This document shows, one piece after another, positions 7,615-16,856 of a stretch of DNA of 64,000 nucleotides. Below the pieces are notes generated by a model. It made no database searches and was not told the DNA's origin. It saw only the letters and a program-made list of their open reading frames with translations. Within the stretch, counting starts at the first letter, position 1, and each line of letters begins with the position of its first letter. The translations under genes and the position numbers were made by a program. This DNA comes from JAKLIX01 sp964605655 (GTDB lineage Bacteria > Bacteroidota > Bacteroidia > Bacteroidales > CAIXZF01), in NCBI GenBank assembly GCA_964605655.1, contig CAZSDK010000009.1:1-64000 (forward strand), written 5' to 3'.

Positions 7615-8667
7615 CTACCCTGGAGAGTTGTTTTTTTTTTCGGTGATGCCCAGCGAAAACCGCTCTCTGTTAAGGTTCTCTATGGCTATCAGGACCAGTA
7701 TGCAGAGCAGTAATGCCGAGAAAGTGGTAGACAAGACGATGAGCCAACGAACAGGGTATGATTTCTTTTCCGCCTTAAAGGCATTGTTAACGATGAACTT
7801 TTGTGGCAGTACCTGCTCCGCATCGACCTTGGCTTCCGCGTACTTTGCCTTGATCATGCTTAACTGTTTCTTTTCATGAAGCAAAGCTTCCCTCAGTGAA
7901 ACGTAAGCCCCACCATACTGGGCCAGTATATCGAGTTGTTCCTGCAGCGCTTTGACGCCCCTGGCATTTCCTTTGGCCACCTCGATGGCCAGCTGCTGGA
8001 TCAACATTTCCGACTGAGTCTCGTACTCATGCACGCCGAGTTTCCTGATCACCGTCATCGAATCTTCCATCTTTCGCACCTGGTTTTCAAGGTCCAGGTA
8101 CTCGGCTTCTACAATTTTGAACCCTCTCAGCGCTCTTTCCTTGATCATCTGGTTTTTCACAGAGTCGACCAGATCAGCGATGGTGTTGGCTATATCGGCA
8201 GCCACCTGAGGGTCCTCATCAAGAACAGACACCTGGACCGCCATGTACTCCGTGCGCTTGAAGGTGATGTTGGATTCGTATTCCTTGTAAAGGCGCGTGT
8301 TTTTAAACCGGTCAGTACTGTCGATGCCATAATGTTGCATCAGTTTGAATTTCTGGATGACACGGGCACGTATCGTATTGGCGTTGAGGATCTGCAGCAG
8401 CTGTTCTGCCTGCTCCTCTTCACCGAACTCGAGAATATCCTGCTTGAGCCCGGAACTCTCGCTTAAAAGGGCCTTGGAAATGGAGTTGGTGCTCGTAGGG
8501 AACATGATCACCGTCGACTTGTATTTCGGGGTGATGAACCAGGGCGAGGAAAAGATAACTGAGGAAAGCAGGGCGATGCCCAATACGATGATCAAGGTCT
8601 TTCTCCACTTGTATAAAAACAGAAAGAAATTGGCCGTATTGAAATTAAGTCTTGCTGCTTCTTCCAT
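7615..8667 (-). CDS. Wzz-like chain-length determinant protein (first copy)
   Basis: This 350-residue inner-membrane protein has a first helix at about residues 21-41 (TLIIVLGIALLSSVIFSS) and a second at about 305-328 (WLIVLSTTFSALLLCILVLIAIE). A long periplasmic helical region between them (about 160-290) is rich in Glu, Lys and Gln. EQAEQLLQILNANTIRARVIQKF and HYGID correspond to segments of the neighbouring paralogue. It probably sets the length of a polymerised glycan together with the gene at 6578. A ten-T run at 7631-7640 falls in the last codons, where slippage would alter only the tail. Confidence 0.82.
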   Translation of the reverse strand: MEEAARLNFNTANFFLFLYKWRKTLIIVLGIALLSSVIFSSPWFITPKYKSTVIMFPTSTNSISKALLSESSGLKQDILEFGEEEQAEQLLQILNANTIRARVIQKFKLMQHYGIDSTDRFKNTRLYKEYESNITFKRTEYMAVQVSVLDEDPQVAADIANTIADLVDSVKNQMIKERALRGFKIVEAEYLDLENQVRKMEDSMTVIRKLGVHEYETQSEMLIQQLAIEVAKGNARGVKALQEQLDILAQYGGAYVSLREALLHEKKQLSMIKAKYAEAKVDAEQVLPQKFIVNNAFKAEKKSYPVRWLIVLSTTFSALLLCILVLIAIENLNRERFSLGITEKKNNSPG

Positions 8668-8734
8668 GAATACTCAGTTTCTTTTTAGAAAAAGGAGCGT
8701 AAAGATAGAAAAATATTTGTTAACAAGGCTTTTT

Positions 8735-10180
8735 CTACTCTTTCTTCAAAATAGCTATTAACGATCCCACATGGATCAGTCCCAGGACAGAAGCACATAC
8801 CAACGACAAGAAACCGCTGATAGCCAAACCCCACAGCCATGGAATCCCCAGGTATTTTGAAAGGCTGGTCAATACCACCACACTCAATATATAAATAAAG
8901 GTCTTTGCTGAAAACCTTACATCCAAACGAAAACGGAATATCCTGAATACCAGGAATATCTGTATGAGTGCTGTCATCCACTGGGTCGTAAGGCTTGCCC
9001 ATGCAGAGCCCAAAGCCAGATATCGCGGAATCAGGATAAAATTCATCAGAAGGTTCAGTGCCATGGCACCTCCGGCCATCAGGTTCAGTTCCTTCAGATT
9101 GCCGTTGGCGGTGAGAAGTGTCCCGAAAACATAGGTTAGGGAAATGGGGATAAACCCGATCATCAGGACCCTGAACACCCGGGAGGATTCATCAACATGC
9201 TCATTATAAAGCATGTCCATCATCTCCCTGTTATACACAAAGCACAAAACTGCTACCATCACCGAGACGGTCAGTAAAAGGGAACCAGACAACTTCACCA
9301 TGTGGCTGACCGGTTCCTTCATCTTGATCATCTTTGAAAACAAAGGCAACAGGAGCACGCTGAACAGGTATGCGATCATATTGACGGCATCGAGCATACG
9401 GTAGGCATGGGCATATACACCTGCCTGGCACTCCCCGCTCACCCCGGGAAGAATACGCTCCAGCATCACGGAATCAACCCGGTTGTAAAACGACATCAGC
9501 AACACGAGCACTGCAAAAGGAAAACTCCTCCTGATAATCAGGATCAAAAAAGGAGTGTTCCAGTTCAGCCTGCGAAAACGTGCTTTGCGGAAAACGATGC
9601 CCAAGGCGACCAAAGCGGTGATTCCATACGCCAGGGTCTGAACATAAACAAACCACTCTATCCGGAAAGGCTGTGAGGTGACATGACCCCACAAAAGGAT
9701 GCTGCAGAACAGTATCATCAGCAGCCGGTCAAGTACCGATAAAAAACTGTCAGTTCGAAAAAAAAGCAGCCCTGAGATATTCGACCTGAGATAAAGGATA
9801 AACGAAGTGAGAAACTGATTGATCCCCAGGAAAATAAGAAAATGAAGCTGATCTGCATGATACCCCAGCACCAGGGCAACGACAAAAAGGACCACCAGGT
9901 ACATGAAACCCAGCAGTAACTTTAATATGAGTATGCTGCTGAAATGCTTGTTCAACAGGTGATTGTTCTGTGCAATATTCCTGTTGTTGAAGTTGGTGAC
10001 ACCCAGGTCAAGAAGAATATTGAAAAGAAAAGTGAAGTTAAAAATGACGAAATACATCCCGTAGTCGACCGAACCCACCAGGTTCTGGACAGTCCTGTCG
10101 ATACCGAAGATCCAGAACGGCTTTACCAGCAAGTTCAGAAAAATCAGTAAACTCAGGTTGGTCAGAAACTTACGTTGCAT
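8735..10180 (-). CDS. Polysaccharide flippase (Wzx / MOP superfamily)
   Basis: This 481-residue protein has about 12-14 membrane helices and the start typical of oligosaccharide flippases (NLVGSVDYGMYFVIFNFTFLFNILLDLGV, a TNFNNRN loop, then repeated helix pairs). The family moves undecaprenyl-linked oligosaccharide from the inner to the outer face of the cytoplasmic membrane. It is the first gene of the flippase - Wzz - Wzz - ligase group, separated from the next by 67 bases, and is divergent from the glycosyltransferase at 10310. Confidence 0.87.
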   Translation of the reverse strand: MQRKFLTNLSLLIFLNLLVKPFWIFGIDRTVQNLVGSVDYGMYFVIFNFTFLFNILLDLGVTNFNNRNIAQNNHLLNKHFSSILILKLLLGFMYLVVLFVVALVLGYHADQLHFLIFLGINQFLTSFILYLRSNISGLLFFRTDSFLSVLDRLLMILFCSILLWGHVTSQPFRIEWFVYVQTLAYGITALVALGIVFRKARFRRLNWNTPFLILIIRRSFPFAVLVLLMSFYNRVDSVMLERILPGVSGECQAGVYAHAYRMLDAVNMIAYLFSVLLLPLFSKMIKMKEPVSHMVKLSGSLLLTVSVMVAVLCFVYNREMMDMLYNEHVDESSRVFRVLMIGFIPISLTYVFGTLLTANGNLKELNLMAGGAMALNLLMNFILIPRYLALGSAWASLTTQWMTALIQIFLVFRIFRFRLDVRFSAKTFIYILSVVVLTSLSKYLGIPWLWGLAISGFLSLVCASVLGLIHVGSLIAILKKE

Positions 10181-10247
10181 GGATGACAGACAGGAGGAGA
10201 AGGAAAGCCCTGTTTCAGGAAATGATTAAAAATTAAGATATTTGCTG

Positions 10248-10255
10248 CAAATGTA
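10248..10255 (-). promoter_or_regulatory. Candidate -7 element for the flippase-Wzz-ligase group
   Basis: TACATTTG on the minus strand matches TAnnTTTG and lies 67 bases upstream of the flippase ATG. No TTG is seen at the usual upstream distance, so the call is tentative. Confidence 0.4.
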
Positions 10256-10266
10256 GGAAGTATTCA

Positions 10267-10284
10267 CGGGTATTGGAATACCCG
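10267..10284. promoter_or_regulatory. 18-base palindrome ahead of the GT4 gene
   Basis: CGGGTATT-GG-AATACCCG is a perfect inverted repeat with 8-base arms, 25 bases before the ATG at 10310. It could be a repressor operator or an RNA hairpin in the leader. A related hairpin with the same GGAATACCCGG core precedes rlmH (46398-46413). Confidence 0.4.
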
Positions 10285-10309
10285 GGTGAAATCTGAAGGA
10301 AAGGCTCTG

Positions 10310-11437
10310 ATGCGAATTGTTGTGAACACCAGGTTGTTGCTAAAGGACCGGCTCGAAGGTATCGGGTGGTTTACCTACGAATCGCTGAAAAGGATATGCC
10401 GTGATCATCCCGAGGTTGAATTTATTTTTGTCTTCGACCGCCAACCTGATCCTGAATTCCTTTTTGCCCCTAATATTCACCCCCTTGTTGTGGGTCCGCA
10501 GGCCCGGCATCCGTTCCTGTTCTACCTCTGGTTCAACCACAGACTGCCAGCCCTGCTGAACAGGATCAAACCCGACCTCTTCCTTTCCCCTGACGGGTAC
10601 CATGCCTTGCCTTACAAGGGTAAGTCACTGATTGTCATTCATGACCTGAATTTCGAACACTACCCTAATGACCTTCCCTGGCTGGTAAGGAAATATTACC
10701 GGTATTATTTCCCAAAGTTCGCCAGTCAGGCGACCCGGATAGCCACGGTCTCGGAATTCTCCCGCCAGGATATCATCCGGCAATACGAGGTCCCGGCCGG
10801 CAAGATCGATGTGGTGTATGATGGCGTGAATGAAATATATACGCCGTCAAGCCAGGAAGAGATCCTTGCGACGAGGAAAGAACTCACGTCAGGAGACCCT
10901 TATTTCCTGTTCATCGGGGCCCTGCACCCAAGAAAGAACCTGGTCAACCTGTTCAGGGCTTTCGACCTGTTCAGGCAAAAAGACAAACAACAGGTGAAAC
11001 TGGTCATCACCGGAAAGAAGAAATGGTGGACCAGGGAAATGGAAGATACTTATTACGGAATGAAGCATAAAGATTCCGTCATCTTCACAGGAAGGCTTTC
11101 TGTCCAACAACTTCAGAAAATCCTTTCTGCCTCCATGGGATTGGTATATATCTCTTATTTTGAAGGGTTTGGAATTCCCGTGTTGGAAGCTTTTGCGTGT
11201 GAGGTGCCGGTCATCGTTTCCAACAAGACCTCCCTCCCGGAGATAGCCGGTGAGGCTGCCTTGTATGCAGACCCATTTTCGCCTGAATCCATTGCCGACG
11301 CCATGACCCAGCTTGCCGGATCTCAGGTTTTAAGGAGACAGCTTGTCCTGAAGGGAAAAGACAGGCTGAGCTTCTTCAGCTGGGATAAAACCGCCTCATT
11401 ACTCTGGGAATCCATCCAGAAAACCATGCAACCCTAA
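10310..11437 (+). CDS. Glycosyltransferase family 4 (GT-B fold)
   Basis: This 375-residue enzyme has the two-domain GT-B plan. The N-terminal half includes IHDLNFEHYPNDLPWLVRKY and TRIATVSEFSRQDIIRQY. The C-terminal nucleotide-sugar domain starts near PYFLFIGALHPRKNLVNL and carries the GT4 signature ISYFEGFGIPVLEAFACEVP followed by SNKTSLPEIAGEAALYADP. A GTG at 10286 extends the frame, but ATG 10310 has a purine-rich AAGGAAAGG in front and gives the canonical opening MRIVVNTRLLL. It probably adds one sugar, perhaps mannose-like, to a lipid-linked glycan in the cytosol; the substrate is not predictable. purD starts 12 bases after its stop. Confidence 0.87.
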   Translation: MRIVVNTRLLLKDRLEGIGWFTYESLKRICRDHPEVEFIFVFDRQPDPEFLFAPNIHPLVVGPQARHPFLFYLWFNHRLPALLNRIKPDLFLSPDGYHALPYKGKSLIVIHDLNFEHYPNDLPWLVRKYYRYYFPKFASQATRIATVSEFSRQDIIRQYEVPAGKIDVVYDGVNEIYTPSSQEEILATRKELTSGDPYFLFIGALHPRKNLVNLFRAFDLFRQKDKQQVKLVITGKKKWWTREMEDTYYGMKHKDSVIFTGRLSVQQLQKILSASMGLVYISYFEGFGIPVLEAFACEVPVIVSNKTSLPEIAGEAALYADPFSPESIADAMTQLAGSQVLRRQLVLKGKDRLSFFSWDKTASLLWESIQKTMQP

Positions 11438-11448
11438 TCAGAGACTTT

Positions 11449-12750
11449 ATGACATCACCATTCAATATCCTCATTCTGGGAAGCGGCGGCAGGGAATGTA
11501 CCCTGGCATGGAAGATCAGACAAAGTCCTTTGGTGGACCAGATATTTATCGCCCCCGGCAATGCAGGTACAAGTGACTATGGCACCAACCTGTCTATCAG
11601 TGAATCCGATTTCGCCTCCATCAAAAGGGCTGTGCTCGGGAACCAAGTCAGAATGGTGGTTGTAGGACCGGAAGCACCTTTGGTACAAGGGATTGCAGAC
11701 TTCTTCATGGAGGATGAGCAGTTGAAAGATGTTTGGGTGATCGGACCTGGAAAGACTGGAGCCATGCTCGAAGGAAGTAAGGATTTCGCCAAGGCGTTCA
11801 TGAACAGACATCACATCCCTACCGCCGCTCACCAGACCTTTCGGCCTGAAGAGATCACGGAAGCCCTTTCCTTCATTCGGCAAACCAAACCTCCTTATGT
11901 TCTCAAAGCTGATGGCCTCGCCGCCGGAAAAGGGGTCATCATCTGCCAAAACCCCGCTGAAGCAGAATCGGAAATTCAGGACATCCTTGGCGGCAACAAG
12001 TTCGGAGAAGCTGGGAAAAAGCTGGTCATTGAAGAGTTCCTCGATGGGATAGAACTTTCTGTTTTCGTGCTGACCGACGGACATCACTTTCTTCTGTTAC
12101 CGGAAGCCAAAGATTACAAGAGGATTGGCGACAACGACTCGGGACCGAATACCGGAGGCATGGGCTCTGTCTCACCCCTCCCCTTCTTTACAGGAGATTT
12201 TAAGGAAGCAGTGGTGGAAAAGATCATTCGTCCCACCATTCAAGGGCTCATTCATGATAATATTGATTACCAGGGCTTTATCTTTTTCGGATTGATGAAA
12301 GTGGGCTCACAACCGTACGTTATTGAGTACAATGCAAGACTCGGGGATCCCGAGACAGAGGTTGTCCTTCCCAGGCTGCAGAATGACCTCGTGGAACTGA
12401 TGAGAGCCGCAGCCACTCATACCCTTGATACACAGGAGGTCAGGATAAGCCCGTTGCATTCAGGATGTATCATGATGGTGGCACCGGGTTATCCCGGCTC
12501 ATACCCCAAGGGATTGATAATCAATAATCTTGATCAGACAAAGGAAGTTACCGTCTTCCATGCCGGCACCAAACAGGACCAGAATCATAAGGTCGTGAGC
12601 ACCGGTGGAAGAATACTGGGAGTCACCGCTTTGGCAGACCATCTTCCTGAAGCGGTCGAAAGAGCATACCTGGCCTGCAGAACAATCGAATACCAGGATA
12701 AATATTACCGAAGTGATATCGGCCGGGATATCATACAACTAACAAAATAA
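11449..12750 (+). CDS. purD: Phosphoribosylamine--glycine ligase
   Basis: GAR synthetase, 433 residues, makes glycinamide ribonucleotide from phosphoribosylamine, glycine and ATP, the second step of purine synthesis. It has the N-terminal LILGSGGRECTLAWKI (most relatives have His where this one has Cys), VVGPEAPLVQGI, the ATP-grasp segments VLKADGLAAGKGVII and VIEEFLDGIELSVFVLTDG, GPNTGGMGSVSP, and the metal-binding VIEYNARLGDPETEVVLP. Its length is normal for the family. It is cytosolic. It sits in the same direction as the glycosyltransferase before it and two small membrane protein genes after it. Confidence 0.97.
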   Translation: MTSPFNILILGSGGRECTLAWKIRQSPLVDQIFIAPGNAGTSDYGTNLSISESDFASIKRAVLGNQVRMVVVGPEAPLVQGIADFFMEDEQLKDVWVIGPGKTGAMLEGSKDFAKAFMNRHHIPTAAHQTFRPEEITEALSFIRQTKPPYVLKADGLAAGKGVIICQNPAEAESEIQDILGGNKFGEAGKKLVIEEFLDGIELSVFVLTDGHHFLLLPEAKDYKRIGDNDSGPNTGGMGSVSPLPFFTGDFKEAVVEKIIRPTIQGLIHDNIDYQGFIFFGLMKVGSQPYVIEYNARLGDPETEVVLPRLQNDLVELMRAAATHTLDTQEVRISPLHSGCIMMVAPGYPGSYPKGLIINNLDQTKEVTVFHAGTKQDQNHKVVSTGGRILGVTALADHLPEAVERAYLACRTIEYQDKYYRSDIGRDIIQLTK

Positions 12751-12754
12751 TCGG

Positions 12755-12943
12755 ATGGAAAGAGATAAAATAATGATGATCCTGATGGGAATCTGCATCG
12801 TGGGTTTCATCATCGGCCTGGGAGGGAAGAACATTTCGAATCCAAAAAAGAAATCACTGAGAAGGGAGAAACTCTTCACCTACCTGACTGCCGTTTCCCT
12901 GATCCTCCTGTTTGTTTTCATGTTCCTCAACAGCTTTCTATAA
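12755..12943 (+). CDS. Small two-helix membrane protein, unknown function
   Basis: This 62-residue protein has two hydrophobic helices (about 7-24 and 41-61) joined by a basic loop (NPKKKSLRREK), which would face the cytoplasm. The start lies 4 bases after the purD stop and the gene is followed after 18 bases by another membrane protein gene, so it is probably co-transcribed with both. I do not recognise a family. The clear helix-loop-helix pattern and operon position are the reasons to call it real. Confidence 0.6.
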   Translation: MERDKIMMILMGICIVGFIIGLGGKNISNPKKKSLRREKLFTYLTAVSLILLFVFMFLNSFL

Positions 12944-12961
12944 CCGCTCAGTAATCAGGCC

Positions 12962-13945
12962 ATGTTTATCAGGATCTTCAGGACAGAATCAGCCGTACAG
13001 TTCATCATCATCCTCTTATTAGGGATATTGCTCTGGCTTCCAGCCTGGCTTCAGCCTCCCGTTCAGGCTCCCTATGCGTCCTTTCTGACCACCGGTAAAG
13101 TATTTTTCCAAGCACTCACCCATTATCCTGTGCTGAGCTCCATCCTGGCCCTTGTTGTCATTGTAACCCAGGGAATCGTCCTTACCCTGATCCTTTCCAA
13201 TCATGACCTGGCCCCCAGGAACAATGCCCTTCCTGCCATCCTTTACCTGCTGCTCATGAGCTGGCATCCCAACATGCTGGCTTTTCACTCCACGCTGATC
13301 GCCAACGCATTCCTGATACTTTTCCTTTTTGAGTTCTTACAGATATACGAAAAACCGGATGCCTTCAAGGAGGTCTTCACCTCCTGCTTCGCAATCGCCC
13401 TTGCCACCTTATTTCAGTCATCCGCCGTCATCCTCATGGTTCTGGTATGGTTCGGATTCATCATCTACAGGGTTTTTTCCTGGCGGGAATGGATCATCAG
13501 CCTTACAGGTTTTTTTCTGCCTTTCCTGTTTTATGCCCTGTACGAGTATTGGAACGACACCTGGCTGATAAAGATAGAAGAGATCAGGGTCTATTTCTCT
13601 GCTTACCACCTCATCCCCTTGCATTTCACGACCTCTGAGATCATCATTTTCACGGTCTTTTCATTCCTTACCCTGGCTACCGTTGTAAGAGTAATGCAGA
13701 TCATCCAGGAGAAGGTGATCAGCATCCGGAAGAAATTCATTTTTCTGGTCTGGTTCCTGGTCCTCACCTCCGCTATCTTCTTTTTCTCCCCCGGATTATC
13801 CTGGCAAAATGCTTCCATGGCCATATTACCCCTGACCATACTGGTCTCTTACCATTTCTCCCTGCTGAAGAAACTTTTCTGGTGGGAAATCCTTTTTACC
13901 ATGCTGTTAATCGGATTCGTCTGGATCCGATTATTTAACGTGTAA
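12962..13945 (+). CDS. Polytopic membrane protein, DUF6427-like
   Basis: This 327-residue protein is almost entirely hydrophobic, with about 8-9 predicted helices and short charged loops (FSWREWIISLTGFFLPFLFYALYEYW; QEKVISIRKKFIFLVWF). The opening MFIRIFRTESAVQFIIILLLG and the overall length resemble the DUF6427 membrane proteins of Bacteroidota, from memory of the family rather than a search. Function is unknown. It stands between purD and a double glycosyltransferase whose TTG start begins four bases after its stop, so translation may be linked to glycan genes. Confidence 0.7.
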   Translation: MFIRIFRTESAVQFIIILLLGILLWLPAWLQPPVQAPYASFLTTGKVFFQALTHYPVLSSILALVVIVTQGIVLTLILSNHDLAPRNNALPAILYLLLMSWHPNMLAFHSTLIANAFLILFLFEFLQIYEKPDAFKEVFTSCFAIALATLFQSSAVILMVLVWFGFIIYRVFSWREWIISLTGFFLPFLFYALYEYWNDTWLIKIEEIRVYFSAYHLIPLHFTTSEIIIFTVFSFLTLATVVRVMQIIQEKVISIRKKFIFLVWFLVLTSAIFFFSPGLSWQNASMAILPLTILVSYHFSLLKKLFWWEILFTMLLIGFVWIRLFNV

Positions 13946-13948
13946 GCG

Positions 13949-16261
13949 TTGAAGGTCCTGTATCTCACATACGACGGCCTGACAGACCCTCTGGGACAAT
14001 CCCAGGTCCTTCCTTACCTGGAAGGCCTGGCCGGCCAGGGTGTCTCCATCACCATCGTAAGCTGCGAAAAACCGGACAGGATGCAATCGTTGGAGAATAA
14101 TGTCCGTCAAAGCTGTGAAAAAAACCAGATAAGCTGGGTTCCCGTTCTTTACCGTAAAAGAATGGGGCTTCTCAGTGCTTTTATCAATATCCTGGCATTA
14201 ATTCGCAAAACAGATGCTGTTCTCAAAACCCGATCGTTCGACCTGGTCCATTGCCGTTCCTATCTCCCCGCCTGGATCGGGTACCGCCTGAAAAGAAAAC
14301 ATCTGATTCCCTTTATTTTCGACATTCGTGGGTTCTGGATCGATGAGAGGCTGGAAGGGAATATCTGGAATGCCGGCAATCCCCTCATCCGGTTATTGGT
14401 TGCTTTTTTACGGATCAGGGAGAAGAAAACGTTTCCTCTTGCTGACGCCATCATCACCCTGACCCATCGATCCGCTGACCGGGTACGACAGCACTTTTTA
14501 CCACCTGGTCACCGGGAGAACATTACGGTGATCCCCTGCAGTACGGATTTCAACGCCTTCACCAACAACAACCTGATCAATAAGGATCCCTTAAAGAGTC
14601 AGAAAGGGATCCCGGCAAAGAGCAAAGTGCTGACATACATCGGCTCCCTCGGTACCTGGTACATGGTGGAAGAGATGGTAGGCTTTTATAAATTACTGCA
14701 TCAACAGGACGATGACTGGTTTTTTGTTATTCTTACCCCGGATCCTGAGGAGATGATCCTGAAAATAACAGCGGCAAAGAACATCCCGAGGGAGTCTTTG
14801 CTCATTCGCTCCGTTCACCGGCATGAGGTACCTGATTGGCTGGCTGTAACAGACTGGGGAATCTCTTTCATTAAACCAGGTTATTCCAAATCAGCAAGTT
14901 CTCCTACAAAGTGGGCTGAATTCCTGGCCAGCGGGGTGCCTATCATAGTTAATAAGGGCATTGGGGACCTCGATACATTATCCAGATCCATCCCGGGGTT
15001 TCTGGTTTGTAATGAAGTATCGGAAAATGGATTTCAGGATGCGATACAAAAATTGGGTGATCCGACATTTCAGGACAGGGAAGCGATACGAAACAAAGCG
15101 ATCCATGTTTTTGGCCTGGACCAGGCCATACAGAAGTACTACTCGGTGTACCGGGATGTATTGAAACAAAGGATACTGTTCATTGCCTCCCACCGCCCCG
15201 GAAGGGCTCCTAACCAAAGATTCCGGCATGAGCATTACTTTCCCTGGCTGGAAGAAAAGGGATATCAATGCCATGTTTCCTACCTGATCGGAGAAAAGAC
15301 AGACCGGTACCTATACAGGCCCGGCAACTGGATGAAAAAAGCCTGGTTCTTTTATTTCAGATGCTGGGTGATCAGAAGGAAACTGCTCCGGTACAAAAAC
15401 TATTACCAGGTGACGGTGATCATTCGGGAAGCCCTGATGACCCGGTCTACCTTCTTTGAAAGGCAGCTGCGAAAGGGAACAAGCCGCCTGGTCTTTGATT
15501 TCGATGATTCCATCTGGTTATCCAATGTTTCGGAGGCCAACAGGATTTTTGCCCTGATGAAGAACCCGGGAAAGACTCCCCGTCTGATCGGGCTCTGCGA
15601 CAGGGTGATCGCCGGTAATGATTACCTGGCTGACTATGCCCGACTATACAATCCCAAGGTTTGCGTCATCCCGACCACCCTCGACACCGACAGGTTCAAA
15701 CCCAGGGCTTTCCGCAAAGGTCCCGGTCAACCCGTGGTGATCGGATGGACCGGCAGTATCACCACCGTACCACATCTTTCCATCATCGACGAAGCCTTGA
15801 GAACCCTGATGATGAAGTATGGCAACTCTATTATTATCAAGGTGATAGGCGATGAGCACTATCAGCATAAAGACTTGCCCATCAAGGGTGAAAAATGGTC
15901 ATTGGAATCAGAAGTTTCCACTCTGGAACAATTTGACATCGGGATCATGCCCTTGCCGGATAATGAATGGACAAAAGGGAAATGCGGGTTCAAAGGGATT
16001 TTATGCATGTCGATGGGGATCCCGGTGGTCATGTCGCCCGTGGGGGTCAACAGGGAGATCGTTGAAGACGGTATTTACGGTTATCTGGCCGGTTCACAAG
16101 AGGAATGGATAGAGAAACTGAGCAGACTCATTGAATCAGAGACACTTAGAAATGAACTGGGAAACAAAGCCAGGGAGACCGTCATCCGCCGTTATTCGAT
16201 GCATGTCTGGAAAGATGCGTACTTACAGTGTTTGATAAGCACCGGACATGAACCTGCTTAG
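13949..16261 (+). CDS. Two-domain (fused) glycosyltransferase
   Basis: This 770-residue protein contains two complete GT-B units. Unit 1 (about 1-410) opens with KVLYLTYDGLTDPLGQSQV, has IFDIRGFWIDERLEGNIW, and GT4-like C-terminal segments LTYIGSLGTWYMVEEM and FLASGVPIIVNKGIGDLDT. Unit 2 (about 413-770) opens with ILFIASHRPGRAPNQRFRHE and has VVIGWTGSITTVPHLSII, IGIMPLPDNEWTKGKCGFK and GIPVVMSPVGVNREIVEDG. The start is a TTG at 13949, three bases after the upstream TAA; no ATG or GTG gives the canonical N-terminus. Two transfer reactions by one polypeptide, perhaps adding successive sugars, is the simplest reading. The last 14 bases overlap rnhB. Confidence 0.85.
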   Translation: MKVLYLTYDGLTDPLGQSQVLPYLEGLAGQGVSITIVSCEKPDRMQSLENNVRQSCEKNQISWVPVLYRKRMGLLSAFINILALIRKTDAVLKTRSFDLVHCRSYLPAWIGYRLKRKHLIPFIFDIRGFWIDERLEGNIWNAGNPLIRLLVAFLRIREKKTFPLADAIITLTHRSADRVRQHFLPPGHRENITVIPCSTDFNAFTNNNLINKDPLKSQKGIPAKSKVLTYIGSLGTWYMVEEMVGFYKLLHQQDDDWFFVILTPDPEEMILKITAAKNIPRESLLIRSVHRHEVPDWLAVTDWGISFIKPGYSKSASSPTKWAEFLASGVPIIVNKGIGDLDTLSRSIPGFLVCNEVSENGFQDAIQKLGDPTFQDREAIRNKAIHVFGLDQAIQKYYSVYRDVLKQRILFIASHRPGRAPNQRFRHEHYFPWLEEKGYQCHVSYLIGEKTDRYLYRPGNWMKKAWFFYFRCWVIRRKLLRYKNYYQVTVIIREALMTRSTFFERQLRKGTSRLVFDFDDSIWLSNVSEANRIFALMKNPGKTPRLIGLCDRVIAGNDYLADYARLYNPKVCVIPTTLDTDRFKPRAFRKGPGQPVVIGWTGSITTVPHLSIIDEALRTLMMKYGNSIIIKVIGDEHYQHKDLPIKGEKWSLESEVSTLEQFDIGIMPLPDNEWTKGKCGFKGILCMSMGIPVVMSPVGVNREIVEDGIYGYLAGSQEEWIEKLSRLIESETLRNELGNKARETVIRRYSMHVWKDAYLQCLISTGHEPA

Positions 16262-16856
16262 CCTATCCTACTCAAACCTCCCGAATGAAGCGGGATGTGA
16301 CGAAGCCGGACGGGGTTGTCTTGCAGGGCCTGTATTTGCCGCGGCAGTCATCTGGCCCGCTGATGTAACACACGATCTCATCAACGACTCCAAGGCATTG
16401 AATCCCAGCAAACGATCAAAGGCACGCCAAATCATTGAACAGGAGGCTATCGGATGGGCGGTGGCCAGTGTCGACCATGAAGAAATCGATCGCATCAATA
16501 TCCTCCAGGCCTCGTTCAAGGCGATGAGGCTGGCATTGGACCGCCTCAATCCCGCACCTGACTTCATCCTCGTCGATGGCAACCGGTTCACAGGATGGAA
16601 TGATGTTCCATATAAATGTATCGTTAAAGGAGATGCCTTGTTTTATTCTATCGCCGCTGCCTCCATTTTAGCAAAGACTCACAGGGATGAATTTATGATG
16701 CTGGCACATGAGCAGTACCCACACTATGGCTGGGATCATAACAAAGGGTACCCTACGCCGCAACACCTGGAGGCCATCAGACAACACGGACTCTCCCCTA
16801 TCCACCGTCTCAGTTTTCGCAGCGGAGAACAACTGCGGTTGCCGCTTACCTGGTGA
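16248..16856 (+). CDS. rnhB: Ribonuclease HII
   Basis: This 202-residue enzyme cuts the RNA strand of RNA-DNA hybrids and removes misincorporated ribonucleotides. The four catalytic acids are in place: D18 and E19 (CDEAGRGCLAGPV), D110 (ILVDGNRF) and D129 (VKGDALFYSIAAASILAK). NDSKALNPSKR and the C-terminal GWDHNKGYPTPQHLEAI are typical. The gene begins inside the end of the double glycosyltransferase gene (14-base overlap) and ends 11 bases inside the converging glucosaminidase gene. Confidence 0.97.
   Translation: MNLLSLSYSNLPNEAGCDEAGRGCLAGPVFAAAVIWPADVTHDLINDSKALNPSKRSKARQIIEQEAIGWAVASVDHEEIDRINILQASFKAMRLALDRLNPAPDFILVDGNRFTGWNDVPYKCIVKGDALFYSIAAASILAKTHRDEFMMLAHEQYPHYGWDHNKGYPTPQHLEAIRQHGLSPIHRLSFRSGEQLRLPLTW

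Noticed and set aside
7631..7640. Ten-T run inside a Wzz-like gene as a phase-variation switch
   Set aside because: It lies in the last few codons, so slippage would change only a short tail and not the two membrane helices.
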